Of a stretch of DNA of 61,469 nt, positions 36,415 through 45,423 are shown piece by piece (position 1 is the first letter of the stretch; every line of letters begins with the position of its first letter). The notes under the pieces were generated by a model. It was not told the DNA's origin, searched no databases, and saw only the letters and a list, made by a program, of their open reading frames with translations. Origin of the DNA: an uncultured Collinsella sp. (GTDB taxonomy: Bacteria; Actinomycetota; Coriobacteriia; Coriobacteriales; Coriobacteriaceae); contig CAUGGC010000013.1 in NCBI GenBank assembly GCA_959599095.1, positions 1-61,469 on the forward strand. The letters run 5' to 3'. Both the position numbers and the translations under genes were made by a program.

Positions 36415-38567
36415 TACGACCCACCGCCCAGAGCGCCAACCAGCGTGGCGACATCGACGGTAAGCGGGATGGAGCCGCCGCCGGGCAGAGGAATCTCCGC
36501 AAGTGTGAGCACCGTACCGCTGATGGTGCGTTCGACTTGATATTCCAACGCCTCGCAAAGCGCCTTGGGATCGGTCACGCCCAACGGAATGCTTCGCAGC
36601 TTGTCTTGCGCTTGAGAGAGACCAGCAATGTCAGACCCCGGACTCTTAATGACGTTGGCGGAATCAGTCAGCACCGGCTTTCGCAGGCGCAAGTCGCACG
36701 GCTCCAGACCCAACGCCGCCACGGACGCCGAAACGGTATCGCCGAGCCACGATGCGATGGAGCCCAACGCGCCGCTGCCTCCTCCTAGGCCTTTAATCAT
36801 CTCGTCCATAAGTTCGTCGGCCGAACCTTGGATGTCTCCGTATCCCACAAGCAGCCGTCCCCAGACATCCATGACGCCATCGAGTACGCCGGCAACGCCA
36901 CCCGAGCGTTCCTTCAATGTCGAGAAAAATCGCGAAAGCACGTTGTTTTGCGCCGTCGCCTCATCGGGCGCCAGCACCGCGGCAGAGATGGCACCGCGAT
37001 CGCCAAGCCTGACTGCCGTGTTAAACGAAGAGCTGAGCTCATCGGGGCTCGAGATGGCACCCGAAACCGCAAAGGCAACCACGCCGTTGCGACCGGGCGG
37101 AGCGATACGCGGACGCTCGCCCGAAAGCGCTTTAATGGCCTGGTCAAACGCATTGCTCGCACGGTCGGCCTCATCCTCGGTCTGACGCATGAGCTCAAGC
37201 TCTTTGTTCCGACATTTGACGTATTCCTCCAAGGCCTTTTTGAACTCGTCGAAGTGATATTCGAAGCCGTTTTCGATAGAGGTTGAAGGCGCCGCAACAG
37301 CACCAAGCGACAAAACGCCAAAATGGCATTTGCTGCATTTATCCTGTCCATCGTAATCGGCAACCGAAGCAAATCCGCTCGGCGTCCCTTTCTTATAGTT
37401 AGGGCAGGTCGTCCCGTAATGCAGATACGCCTTGTCATCGTTCACGCTCGTCGGCCACACCGCATCGGTATAGAGCTCCGTCGCCCGAACCTCACCAGAG
37501 TTGCGCGGCAGCAGCGGAATATAGGAGGAAACCCTGTCTCCGTTCTCGGTTATATGTGCCCGATCGACCTCCGCGCTCGCATAGGTATAAAACGCCTTAC
37601 GCGCCGCAGACTCTGCCTTCATCTCGACACTCGAGCTGTGGGGCTTCTCATTTGTCAGACGCCAATGGTAGTAGTCCTTCGCGCGATCAAGGGCAACTTG
37701 GGGCTCCCACGTAACGCTCGATGAGTAATGCGGATTTTGAACACCGGAGAGATCCGTTAGGCTTTTCGCACGCTCCCACATGCAAGAACAGCTGCCGACC
37801 GAGCCCTTGTCAGACCCACCACAATCCGCCAGCCAAGCACGCTCTTTAGCCTTCGCCGTGTCCTCAGAAGCCTTCCGCAGCTCCTCGGCCGCACACTCTA
37901 AATCATCTGATGTGTCTTTAATGGTATCGGTCGAGATCTCTGATCCTTTGAGCGCAGCGAAGTCAGACTCGGATGTCCTGGGCACGGCAAGCGCCGTACC
38001 GGTATAGGTCACACTATCGGTATCCTGCGCCGACACCGCCTGCGTGGCACGCGCGGCGATCAGATACGGCAGAGCCGTCTCGATTTTCTGTAAGCCTTCC
38101 GATGCGCTTTTGGCAAACTTGTTGCGCGTTTTAATGATCTCAATCCCGGTGTCGACCATATTGCCGGCAACCGGCTCGGCACCCGGGATGAGGATGGCGA
38201 CCAGGCCCGTCCCGATCGTGGCAAACCCCGCCAGCCCCAGACTCAAGATGCTCGCATCAACCACCGTGGCAGCCGTGTGATAGGACGACACTACGTTGGC
38301 ACCCGCCAGCGCGCCGCTATCAGCCGCCACCTGGGTATCCCCGGCACGCGACATGCTCCATATCGCCGCGGTCGACGAAAACAACAATGTGAGCACCACT
38401 AGGATGACCACGGCAGAAGAAAGCGTGGTATAGGCGCCGTCTTCGATAAACAGATCGACACCGGCTCGACCCATAAAGCCGCCTCGCTTGCGATGGCGGC
38501 TCGGACGGTGCGTCAAAACGCGTCTAGACCAGAAACGCTTAATCCCATGCAGCAATCCACGAATCAT
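36414..38567 (-). CDS. TadG-like pilus assembly protein
   Basis: A 717-residue protein with a basic N-terminus, one membrane helix (AVVILVVLTLLFSSTAAIWS, about residues 55-75), then a long outside domain beginning SRAGDTQVAADSGALAGANV, the typical TadG start. It carries cysteine pairs, including C-S-K-C-H (about residue 410) and CSC (about 260), perhaps disulfides or a metal site. TadG proteins are thought to anchor or organise the pilus at the envelope. ATG 38567 has GGAGGG upstream and overlaps the upstream gene by 29 bases. Confidence 0.75.
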   Translation of the reverse strand: MIRGLLHGIKRFWSRRVLTHRPSRHRKRGGFMGRAGVDLFIEDGAYTTLSSAVVILVVLTLLFSSTAAIWSMSRAGDTQVAADSGALAGANVVSSYHTAATVVDASILSLGLAGFATIGTGLVAILIPGAEPVAGNMVDTGIEIIKTRNKFAKSASEGLQKIETALPYLIAARATQAVSAQDTDSVTYTGTALAVPRTSESDFAALKGSEISTDTIKDTSDDLECAAEELRKASEDTAKAKERAWLADCGGSDKGSVGSCSCMWERAKSLTDLSGVQNPHYSSSVTWEPQVALDRAKDYYHWRLTNEKPHSSSVEMKAESAARKAFYTYASAEVDRAHITENGDRVSSYIPLLPRNSGEVRATELYTDAVWPTSVNDDKAYLHYGTTCPNYKKGTPSGFASVADYDGQDKCSKCHFGVLSLGAVAAPSTSIENGFEYHFDEFKKALEEYVKCRNKELELMRQTEDEADRASNAFDQAIKALSGERPRIAPPGRNGVVAFAVSGAISSPDELSSSFNTAVRLGDRGAISAAVLAPDEATAQNNVLSRFFSTLKERSGGVAGVLDGVMDVWGRLLVGYGDIQGSADELMDEMIKGLGGGSGALGSIASWLGDTVSASVAALGLEPCDLRLRKPVLTDSANVIKSPGSDIAGLSQAQDKLRSIPLGVTDPKALCEALEYQVERTISGTVLTLAEIPLPGGGSIPLTVDVATLVGALGGGS

Positions 38568-39015
38568 AATCTCCCTCCAGCCATTCGGGACGCGATTGAT
38601 ACGAGACATCGACCTTGAGCTCAACGTAGCCGCCCTCGGCGGTACCACCCATAGCCTGCGCAAACGCACCGATCACAGGCAACGGCTTGACCTCGCCGGA
38701 AACGGACACGGACGAGACGCCACCCGCACCGGCCCGGCCAAGCTCGATATCCCACGACAACGGCCCGCCGGCATGAAAGATCGAAACGTTGGGCACTGCG
38801 GCAAGTCGGCGGCGGGTGAACTCCTTAAGATCGTCGTCCTCCGCCGTCGTCGTGGTCATGAGCCGCGCGGTCTCGGCGGCGGCAGACTCCATGACCGCGC
38901 GCGTATAGAGCAGGCACACCGGTTGCAGCGCGAGAAGGATGAGTGTCAGAAACGTCGGCAGCAAAAAAGCGGCCTCGACCGTAGACTGCGCCCGGTCCTC
39001 GCGCGCGGCATCAAT
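38539..39015 (-). CDS. TadE-like pseudopilin, non-standard start
   Basis: About 158 residues: REDRAQSTVEAAFLLPTFLT opens a membrane helix (about 10-32), then a domain with VSVSGEVKPLPVIGAFAQAM. No ATG, GTG or TTG lies in frame at the junction with the previous gene. The best start is ATT at 39013-39015, which overlaps the TGA of the previous gene as ATTGA and has AAGGA 11 bases upstream. The only ATG (39075) would overlap that gene by 65 bases. I call the ATT start tentatively. Confidence 0.65.
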   Translation of the reverse strand: MDAAREDRAQSTVEAAFLLPTFLTLILLALQPVCLLYTRAVMESAAAETARLMTTTTAEDDDLKEFTRRRLAAVPNVSIFHAGGPLSWDIELGRAGAGGVSSVSVSGEVKPLPVIGAFAQAMGGTAEGGYVELKVDVSYQSRPEWLEGDYDSWIAAWD

Positions 39016-39229
39016 ACAACGCGATGTCCTTAGCGGCCGCAGCGGCGTCGATAACCGACGTCGAGGTAACGCCATGGGATGCCGCCCGCTCAACCAGCGC
39101 CGCCAAGCGCCCATCGGTGCCGGCACGCCAAAGTCCCGCGATCGCCAGCACGATCGATAACAGCGCCACCGTGACGGTGGCGTATTCGACCGTCGCCTGG
39201 GCAGATTCCTCACGCAGGACATCATGCAT
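39011..39229 (-). CDS. Short TadE/Flp-like pseudopilin
   Basis: 72 residues: LREESAQATVEYATVTVALL starts the helix (about residues 14-34), and a small outside tail follows (WRAGTDGRLAALVERAASHG). The E-x-A-Q-A-T-V-E-Y-A pattern matches prepilin-like TadE class processing sites. It begins 1 base after the stop of the preceding gene. Confidence 0.75.
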   Translation of the reverse strand: MHDVLREESAQATVEYATVTVALLSIVLAIAGLWRAGTDGRLAALVERAASHGVTSTSVIDAAAAAKDIALY

Positions 39230-39230
39230 T

Positions 39231-39794
39231 TCACGATCCCTCCTTTGAGTCCGTTGCCTGCGGGCTCAGGCGCACGGCGCGCAGACGACACGAAGCATCG
39301 CCAGCATCCGCGGCAATTGTCACCATATCGACCCAGCCGCGTCCGTCGCGCACGATGGCGCCCCACACGTTTCCCTTGATGTCGAGATAGCCGCTCAGAG
39401 CAAGTTGCGCCGTGGGTACCTCGCGATAGGCACGCAGCATATCCGCCGCCGCTTCGGTCATCGGTCGGTCCTCGGACCATGCAAGCCGGACCGCAATCGC
39501 GTTGCCCTCAGGCGAATCCGTCGCAGTGCCAGACCGCTTGTCGAGCGTCCGCAGAAAGGTTTGCGCCGTGACAGCGACATCCGAATCGTCCGCATCTCGC
39601 ATCTCATCTTTTTGAGACGCCACCGCCGAATCTGAGCCCAAATCGGAGGCGGTCCCAGGACGCTGCTGCCGCGCGGCGTTAAGCCCCCAAAGCACCGCCG
39701 CTATCGCCACGGTCAGGCAAGCAAACACCAGCAGCACCCCGATGGGACGCTCGCCCTCTACAGGCTGTTGATGCCCTCGCTGATAGCGTTCCAT
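39231..39794 (-). CDS. Membrane-anchored protein of the tad operon, unknown function
   Basis: 187 residues with one N-terminal helix (IGVLLVFACLTVAIAAVLWGL, about 18-38) and a soluble outside domain (LRTLDKRSGTATDSPEGNAI, then DIKGNVWGAIVRDGRGWVDMV). I do not recognise the family. The start is unsure: ATG 39794 overlaps flp by 37 bases and has AAGG upstream; a GTG after the flp stop would give a shorter form. Confidence 0.6.
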   Translation of the reverse strand: MERYQRGHQQPVEGERPIGVLLVFACLTVAIAAVLWGLNAARQQRPGTASDLGSDSAVASQKDEMRDADDSDVAVTAQTFLRTLDKRSGTATDSPEGNAIAVRLAWSEDRPMTEAAADMLRAYREVPTAQLALSGYLDIKGNVWGAIVRDGRGWVDMVTIAADAGDASCRLRAVRLSPQATDSKEGS

Positions 39795-39991
39795 AGATCT
39801 TGGACCTTGCCCTTAAATGCGACGATGGCGATAATCGCGATCACCACGAGCACGCCGACCAAGATGGCATACTCGGTGGTACCCTGTGCACTCTCCTCCT
39901 GCAATAGTTCCTTGGCGCGCTGACGAACATGTGCCGCCCGGCAAAACGCCCAGCCCTGGACCTTGCCAGCAGCGTCAGTCATCGTGTTCAT
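39758..39991 (-). CDS. flp: Flp-type IVb pilin
   Basis: 77 residues. EESAQGTTEYAILVGVLVVI is the classic Flp pattern, with the prepilin cleavage region before a helix of about 24 residues; a short tail follows (VQDLWNAISEGINSL). It is the main structural subunit of the tad pilus. ATG 39991 has GGGAGG upstream. The prepilin peptidase (TadV/CpaA) is not in the window. Confidence 0.92.
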   Translation of the reverse strand: MNTMTDAAGKVQGWAFCRAAHVRQRAKELLQEESAQGTTEYAILVGVLVVIAIIAIVAFKGKVQDLWNAISEGINSL

Positions 39992-40001
39992 GTATTCCTC
40001 C

Positions 40002-40643
40002 CTACATCATCCCGCCTGCTCCCAGCAGCGGGCCCAATATGGACAGAAGCAACGCCGGCAAGATGAGCGTGCCGGTGGGAATCAGCAGCTTGACGGGCGC
40101 ACGCTCGATCTCGCGCTCGACCGCGGCGCGATGAGCCGCACGGATCTCGCGACTTTGAGCGGCCAGCGTCTCGGCAAGTGGGGCACCCAGGGCGAGCGCC
40201 TGCCCCACCGTGATGGCAAAGGTCTCGAGCGCTCGCACGTCCAGGTCGCGCGCGGCGGCCAACAACTCGTCCTCACGCGTGCCCACGCCCACCTGCCACG
40301 CCATGCAGGCGCGCTCAAGGCGAAGAGCCAGCACTGACCGGCGGTTGGCGCAGAAAATCTCAAGCGCCGCATCAAACGAAAGACCGGCCGAAAGACCCAA
40401 GCGCACAACATCGATCATCTCGGACACTTCGCCGAGCGACACTCGCGCCGGGCCGCCCGCTCCAACCGCGCCCTTCACTCGCGCGGTCAGAGCATCGACC
40501 ACCGAGCGACCCGCGGCAGCGACCAGCACCGCCTCGCGCTTGCAGGCCCCTGCGACCTTGCGTGCATCCGCCCGATCCAACCCCGTCGCGACAAATACGC
40601 TCAGGGCGCCCAGGCAAGCCGCAACTGCAACCGGGGCGCTCAT
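40002..40643 (-). CDS. tadC: Tad pilus inner-membrane platform protein TadC
   Basis: 213 residues, T2SSF-type: SEMIDVVRLGLSAGLSFDAAL and LALGAPLAETLAAQSREIRAA, then a basic stretch and C-terminal helices ending ILPALLLSILGPLLGAGGMM. The ATG overlaps the tadB stop (ATGA). TadC and TadB form the platform the ATPase acts on. Confidence 0.88.
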   Translation of the reverse strand: MSAPVAVAACLGALSVFVATGLDRADARKVAGACKREAVLVAAAGRSVVDALTARVKGAVGAGGPARVSLGEVSEMIDVVRLGLSAGLSFDAALEIFCANRRSVLALRLERACMAWQVGVGTREDELLAAARDLDVRALETFAITVGQALALGAPLAETLAAQSREIRAAHRAAVEREIERAPVKLLIPTGTLILPALLLSILGPLLGAGGMM

Positions 40644-41566
40644 AGCTCCACCCGCATAATGCGCCGGATAACCACCAGGGCAACGGCGTTGAGGGCAAGA
40701 CCCAGCACCACAGCGCCCGCGCCGGCAGGCGTCGCAAGACCGCGACGAAAATCTGCCGAAAGCAGCGCCAACACCGCGCACATGCCCGCCGGCATCGCCG
40801 CGACCATATGCGCAGACATGCGAGCCTGAGACGTCTTAACATCCAGGCGGCGCTTGAGCTCAATGCGCTCCCCCACCATGCTCGACGCCTCGGACAGTAA
40901 GTCGGCAAGCGGAGCGCCGGTGCGCTGAGACACCTTAAGCGCCAAGGTCACAAGCGAAAGACCGGGGGCGTCGATGCGCGCGAGCAAGTCATCGAGCGCG
41001 TCGGTCGCCGAGATGCCGCAATCGATCGCCGCCGCCACCCGCAAAAACTCGGTATGCACCGGCTCTTGCGCATGAGCGCCCACAAAGCGCATGCCCTGGG
41101 CCAGCGAATGTCCCGAGGCAAGCGACATGGAAAGTGCGGTAAACGCCTCGGGCATGGCCTCTTCTGCATCGTGTTGCTCGCGCCGGCTCTCAAAACCATC
41201 CCGAGCGGCGCCAGCGGCAATCGGAGCAACAAGTCCCAAGGCAAATCCGAGGGGCGATAACGACACCATCGTCAGTAAAACGCAGCAGACACCGCTCGAT
41301 AGCAGCAGAAACGCCAAACGTCCCGAAGCATCTTCGATCACGAGGCCAAGGCGATGCGCCGGAGCCAGCGATGCCCACGAACGGGCGATCTTTTTCAGCA
41401 GATCGTTTTCCACCAGCTCACGCGGCAGCTTCTCTGCCACCGTCTCGAGCGCCTGACGTGCCAGCTCCGCCGGCGGTACCTGCGGCACACGAGGTTCCGC
41501 CCCGCACGCCGTCGCGACAGAAAGCCCTGCCAAGCCCCCTACGACGAGGGGCACAGTGATCTCCAT
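40640..41566 (-). CDS. tadB: Tad pilus inner-membrane platform protein TadB
   Basis: 308 residues with N-terminal helices (about 1-20 and 85-120), the T2SSF domain (MPEAFTALSMSLASGHSLAQGM..ALKVSQRTGAPLADLL) and C-terminal helices. Start ATG 41566 overlaps tadA by 28 bases, showing tight coupling. Confidence 0.9.
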   Translation of the reverse strand: MEITVPLVVGGLAGLSVATACGAEPRVPQVPPAELARQALETVAEKLPRELVENDLLKKIARSWASLAPAHRLGLVIEDASGRLAFLLLSSGVCCVLLTMVSLSPLGFALGLVAPIAAGAARDGFESRREQHDAEEAMPEAFTALSMSLASGHSLAQGMRFVGAHAQEPVHTEFLRVAAAIDCGISATDALDDLLARIDAPGLSLVTLALKVSQRTGAPLADLLSEASSMVGERIELKRRLDVKTSQARMSAHMVAAMPAGMCAVLALLSADFRRGLATPAGAGAVVLGLALNAVALVVIRRIMRVEL

Positions 41567-42867
41567 TCGTCCACCTCCTCTTGTGTGAGCGTCCCCGACC
41601 GCAGGCCTTCTGCGATAAACGGCGGCTCGCGGTCAAGCGTCCAGGTGCGCTCGGCGGCATCGAACGTCACATAGCGCTCGAGCTCTACGCCGCCCGATGC
41701 GGCGCGTCGCACCCCCGAATACGAGGAGACGAAGCGCCTGCCATCGGCGTGGCGCTCGGACATCACGATACCGTCGAGTGCCATGGCAATCTGCTCCTCG
41801 ATGAGCTCGCTCGGCAGATCGATGCCATAACGTGCAAGCAACGTCAGACGCACCACGGTCTCCTGTTCTGAACCCGCATGAAGCGTGGTGAGCGACCCGT
41901 CGTGGCCCGTGTTCATGGCCTGCAACATGTCGCAGCACTCGGCACCGCGCACCTCGCCCACCACGATGCGGTCGGGGCGCATGCGCAGGGCATTAGTCAC
42001 CAGGTCGCGGATCGTCACCGCGCCCTCGCCCTCAATTGAAGCCTCGCGCGCCTCTAGGCGCACCACGTGCGGATGATGCGCAAACTTGAGCTCGGCAGAG
42101 TCCTCGATCGTCACGATGCGCTCGCCGGTGGAAATCTCACATGACAACGCGTTGAGCAGGGTGGTCTTACCAGATCCCGTGCCTCCCGCAACCGCCAGGT
42201 CCTGTCGCAGCGACACCGCACACGACAGCAGCTGCGCATACCAAAGCGGCAGCGATCCCAACCCCACGAGCTCGTCCAGCGAGCAGATACGGTCCGAGAA
42301 CTTTCGGATGGTGAGAATCGGTCCGTCAATCGCCACAGGCGGAATCACCGCGTTGACGCGATAGCCCGTTTTGAGGCGGGCGTTGACGATGGGGCTACGC
42401 TCGTCGATACGGCGGCCAAGTGGCGAGATAATGCGGTCGATAAGCACACGGATCTGCTCATCATCCTCAAACGCATGCTCGATGGGGTACAAGACGCCGC
42501 CGCGTTCAAAGAAAGCCGAGCGGCAGCCGTTGATCATGATCTCGGTAACGGTGTCGTCCTCGATGAGCGGCTGCAACGGCCCCAAGCCCACCACGTCATC
42601 CAAAATCTCGTCGATGATGGTCTCGCGCTCGGGCGTCGCGAGATCGGTCGGCTCCTCAACATTGAGCGCCGCCTCCACCGCAGGACGCAATTCCGAGCGG
42701 GCAAGTGCCGGGTCGATATAGGCGCTGATACGCGCCACTTCGTCGTAACCCATGCGGTCCATCACGGCGCGCTTGGTGCGTCGTTTCACGGCGCGGCGAC
42801 GCCCCACATCTACAAGCGCTGCCGCCGCCGCAGCGCCGGCAGCCTTAATCCTCGTTTGCAGGCTCAT
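41539..42867 (-). CDS. tadA: Tad pilus assembly ATPase TadA/CpaF
   Basis: 442-residue secretion ATPase. After an Ala/Arg-rich N-terminus come the CpaF N-domain (GLGPLQPLIEDDTVTEIMING), Walker A GGTGSGKTTLLN, the Asp box ERIVTIEDSAEL, and Walker B RIVVGEVRGAE. It is a hexameric motor for pilus assembly. It overlaps tadZ by 4 bases (ATGA). Confidence 0.95.
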   Translation of the reverse strand: MSLQTRIKAAGAAAAAALVDVGRRRAVKRRTKRAVMDRMGYDEVARISAYIDPALARSELRPAVEAALNVEEPTDLATPERETIIDEILDDVVGLGPLQPLIEDDTVTEIMINGCRSAFFERGGVLYPIEHAFEDDEQIRVLIDRIISPLGRRIDERSPIVNARLKTGYRVNAVIPPVAIDGPILTIRKFSDRICSLDELVGLGSLPLWYAQLLSCAVSLRQDLAVAGGTGSGKTTLLNALSCEISTGERIVTIEDSAELKFAHHPHVVRLEAREASIEGEGAVTIRDLVTNALRMRPDRIVVGEVRGAECCDMLQAMNTGHDGSLTTLHAGSEQETVVRLTLLARYGIDLPSELIEEQIAMALDGIVMSERHADGRRFVSSYSGVRRAASGGVELERYVTFDAAERTWTLDREPPFIAEGLRSGTLTQEEVDEWRSLCPSS

Positions 42868-44513
42868 CGCTGATCACCCTCGCGCGACCAGGGAAGGCGG
42901 ATACGCGGGCGTTCGGTGCGCGTTGCACGGTCGGCGACCATATCGCTCCAAGGGCCGACGGCGCACCCCAGTTCCACGAGCATCTCGCGCGTGGCCTCGC
43001 GCACGCTAGTCGCAAAAGCGCTGGTCTGCCCCACTGCCTCGTCAGCGCGCCCAAACGCCATGAGCGCGGCGAGATCCTGCCCGCCATCGGCGATACGAAT
43101 CTTGGAGCTTAACGCACAGGCAATCTCAAAGCGCATGGCGACGTCCTCGTCTGCCCCGCGCGCACCGAACCGGTTGAACACGGCGCTCATGCGCGTGCGC
43201 GGCACACCTACTCGACCTGCCAGTTCAATGACGCGCGATGCCGATGCCGCGGACGACACCGCCGCATCGCCAACGACCAGGCAACGGTCGCTCGCCGCCA
43301 CCGCAGCCGCCACGGCGTCGCCCCAAAAGACCGAGGTATCGATAAAGACCACGTCGGATTCGCGACGCAGAACATCAAGCAGTAGCTCCACCGGACGTGC
43401 CATGAGCTCGGCTTGCTCGGGCGCCGCGACGGGACCCCAGAGCGTAACGCCCGGCGCCACGCGCATCGAAGCGGCTACGATATCCGGCTCGGTGAGCATG
43501 CCCGCCGCCGACGGCTCGATAAGTGCCGCCATATCGCGCGGAGCATCGACGCCTAACAAGTCGTAAAGGTTTCCAAACATCAGGTCCAGGTCGAGCACGG
43601 CGGCACGCAAGCCCAACAGCGACGATGTGTGTGCCATGGTGGCAACGATCGTCGACTTGCCGCAACCGCCCGAACCCGAAATAGCGCAGATGACTGGAGC
43701 TCGATGCGGCGGAGCGGTAGCGTCTGCCGGCGGCATCGGAGGCGGCGGGGCGGGCGTCGGTGACAGCGTCCCCGTCTCCCCCGCCGCAACCACGTGCTGC
43801 GTCCAAGCCGGCATGGCTGCTTGTTCGGTCTGCGAGGCAGGCTCGTTCTGCGCAATCTGCTCATGCTGCATCAGCGACAACTCGCCGCACCCGGCAAGGC
43901 CCTCAACTTCGTCGAGTTCATCCGCCAGATTCACGCCGTGCACGTATCCCATATCTACTGCCGGGGAGTCGCCAGCATGCTGCGCCGGCCCTCCAGCGTC
44001 ATCGTATACAAGGGGGTTCCGGGGGCGCCGACCATGCTCGGCTTCCGCTTTTCCATAATCATCAACACGCGGGCCTCTTGTAGCGCGAGGCGCCCCGGGT
44101 TCCCTATCAACAAAAGCATCGGGCTCAATCGTCATGCGCCGATCGGAATCAACCGCTCCCTCGCCCGCGCGCCCGTTGCCGCATATACTGTGTGCAGCGA
44201 TGACCTCGGTCGCCCCCGCGCGAAACAGCCCCTCGATATCCGACGGATCGAGCGCTTCCATCAACACGACCACGCGACTCACGCGGCCTTCGGCCGTCAG
44301 GCGCGCAACAGTCTTGCGCACATCTTCGGTATCAAACAGAGACGCCGCGATGATGGCAGCCCCGCGGCGCGACGGAAACGCCCGCGCCATGGAAACCAGC
44401 CCATCCAGGTCACCCACGCGAAGCACCTGTGCACCCGCATCACGGCCCTCGACTTCCCGCTGCAACAGCCCGTAATCGCCGCACGCGCAGCACGCAAGCC
44501 AGATCGCCTTCAT
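42864..44513 (-). CDS. tadZ: TadZ/CpaE-like ParA-type localisation protein
   Basis: 549 residues in three parts: an N-terminal receiver-like domain (about 1-105) lacking a clear phospho-acceptor, a long Pro/Ala/Glu-rich linker (about 110-265), and a MinD/ParA ATPase with Walker A GSGGCGKST, then LDLDLMFGN and VVFIDTSVFW. CpaE/TadZ proteins place the pilus at the pole. Two starts are possible (GTG 44516, ATG 44513), both after GGAGG; I take ATG. Confidence 0.88.
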   Translation of the reverse strand: MKAIWLACCACGDYGLLQREVEGRDAGAQVLRVGDLDGLVSMARAFPSRRGAAIIAASLFDTEDVRKTVARLTAEGRVSRVVVLMEALDPSDIEGLFRAGATEVIAAHSICGNGRAGEGAVDSDRRMTIEPDAFVDREPGAPRATRGPRVDDYGKAEAEHGRRPRNPLVYDDAGGPAQHAGDSPAVDMGYVHGVNLADELDEVEGLAGCGELSLMQHEQIAQNEPASQTEQAAMPAWTQHVVAAGETGTLSPTPAPPPPMPPADATAPPHRAPVICAISGSGGCGKSTIVATMAHTSSLLGLRAAVLDLDLMFGNLYDLLGVDAPRDMAALIEPSAAGMLTEPDIVAASMRVAPGVTLWGPVAAPEQAELMARPVELLLDVLRRESDVVFIDTSVFWGDAVAAAVAASDRCLVVGDAAVSSAASASRVIELAGRVGVPRTRMSAVFNRFGARGADEDVAMRFEIACALSSKIRIADGGQDLAALMAFGRADEAVGQTSAFATSVREATREMLVELGCAVGPWSDMVADRATRTERPRIRLPWSREGDQR

Positions 44514-45172
44514 CACTCGTCGCCTCCGCTCTTTTTGCCGCGCGCCGTGGCGGGAATCGTCAAGCTGACCGTTCCCTTGCCCGAGGCTCCCAGCAGTTCC
44601 TTGACGTCTTCGGGGTCAGCCGCCAGCGTCACCCATTCGATCTTGCCCTCGCGCGTGGCACCGGAATCCTCACTGGTATCGATCACGTACGCGCCGCACA
44701 GCCGATCGGTCACGCCGTCTTTTTGCACATACACATCCACGTAGCTGCCCACGCCCGTAGCACCGCCGACCGAGTGCTCGGCATCGACCGCCACCGAAAC
44801 GGCGACCTTGCCCTTAGGCACCTCGAGCTTGCGGCTCTCGACCTTGGTGTAGACATTGCAGATCACGGCGTTTTTGGGAATACGCGAAGTCGTCACGTCG
44901 CCGCGCACCTGGCGCAGCTCGGTCGCCGCGTCACGCGGCAGCAGACTCGTCAGCCACTCCTGGGTTATGACATTGGTCTCATCGAGGGTCTCGCCCACAT
45001 CGATATCGCGCGCCGCGACGCATACCTCGACGCGATCGCCACCGTACTTGGCCAAGGTCTCAGCCTGGACCTGTTCGGCTTGTGAGCGGATCGATGAGCC
45101 ATAAACCATGCAGAGCAGAGCAGCGAGCACGCCCGCGACCAGACTGATGGCGATGCGCTTGCTCTTGTTCAC
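44513..45172 (-). CDS. cpaB: Flp pilus assembly protein CpaB/RcpC (SAF domain)
   Basis: 219 residues. One helix (about 6-24), then the SAF domain (VEVCVAARDIDVGETLDETNVI..IPKNAVICN) and the RcpC part (VAVSVAVDAEHSVGGATGVGSYVDVYVQ). GTG 45172 is chosen because AGGAG lies inside the longer frame just upstream of it. It is the first gene of the tad operon. Confidence 0.88.
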   Translation of the reverse strand: MNKSKRIAISLVAGVLAALLCMVYGSSIRSQAEQVQAETLAKYGGDRVEVCVAARDIDVGETLDETNVITQEWLTSLLPRDAATELRQVRGDVTTSRIPKNAVICNVYTKVESRKLEVPKGKVAVSVAVDAEHSVGGATGVGSYVDVYVQKDGVTDRLCGAYVIDTSEDSGATREGKIEWVTLAADPEDVKELLGASGKGTVSLTIPATARGKKSGGDE

Positions 45173-45283
45173 GGCCGCTCCTCTCATGGCAGTGCCGGGC
45201 GAATGCCCGTACCACCATTGTCTGGGCGGTCAGAGTGCAAAGCGGCGCAATCGCAATCTTGGTTTTCGATGTCAAACCAATCG

Positions 45284-45335
45284 CTGACCAAAAGCTGACC
45301 AGCCCGTCAAGCTCGTGGCAAGGTTTTGGTCAGCA
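45284..45335. promoter_or_regulatory. Repeated heptamer upstream of the tad operon
   Basis: GCTGACC occurs at 45284-45290 and 45295-45301 as direct repeats 11 bases apart and as its complement GGTCAGC at 45329-45335; a GTCAGC follows at 45339. A TTGACA lies at 45271-45276 on the minus strand. The set looks like an operator cluster for the tad promoter. Confidence 0.4.
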
Positions 45336-45371
45336 CGTCAGCAAACTGCATGTTTCGAGGCTTTTCCGCAG

Positions 45372-45406
45372 CAAAAAGCCGTCTCCCGAACAGTTGGGAA
45401 ACGGCT
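45372..45406 (-). terminator. Terminator of rsgA
   Basis: AGCCGT..TCCC/GGGA..ACGGCT stem followed by TTTTT on the minus strand, 17 bases after the stop. Confidence 0.8.
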
Positions 45407-45423
45407 GTCATAGGAAAAATCAA

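Noticed and set aside
36414..38567. C-type cytochrome from the C-x-x-C-H motif in TadG-like protein
   Set aside because: A single motif in a TadG-like outside domain, with no haem-protein context.
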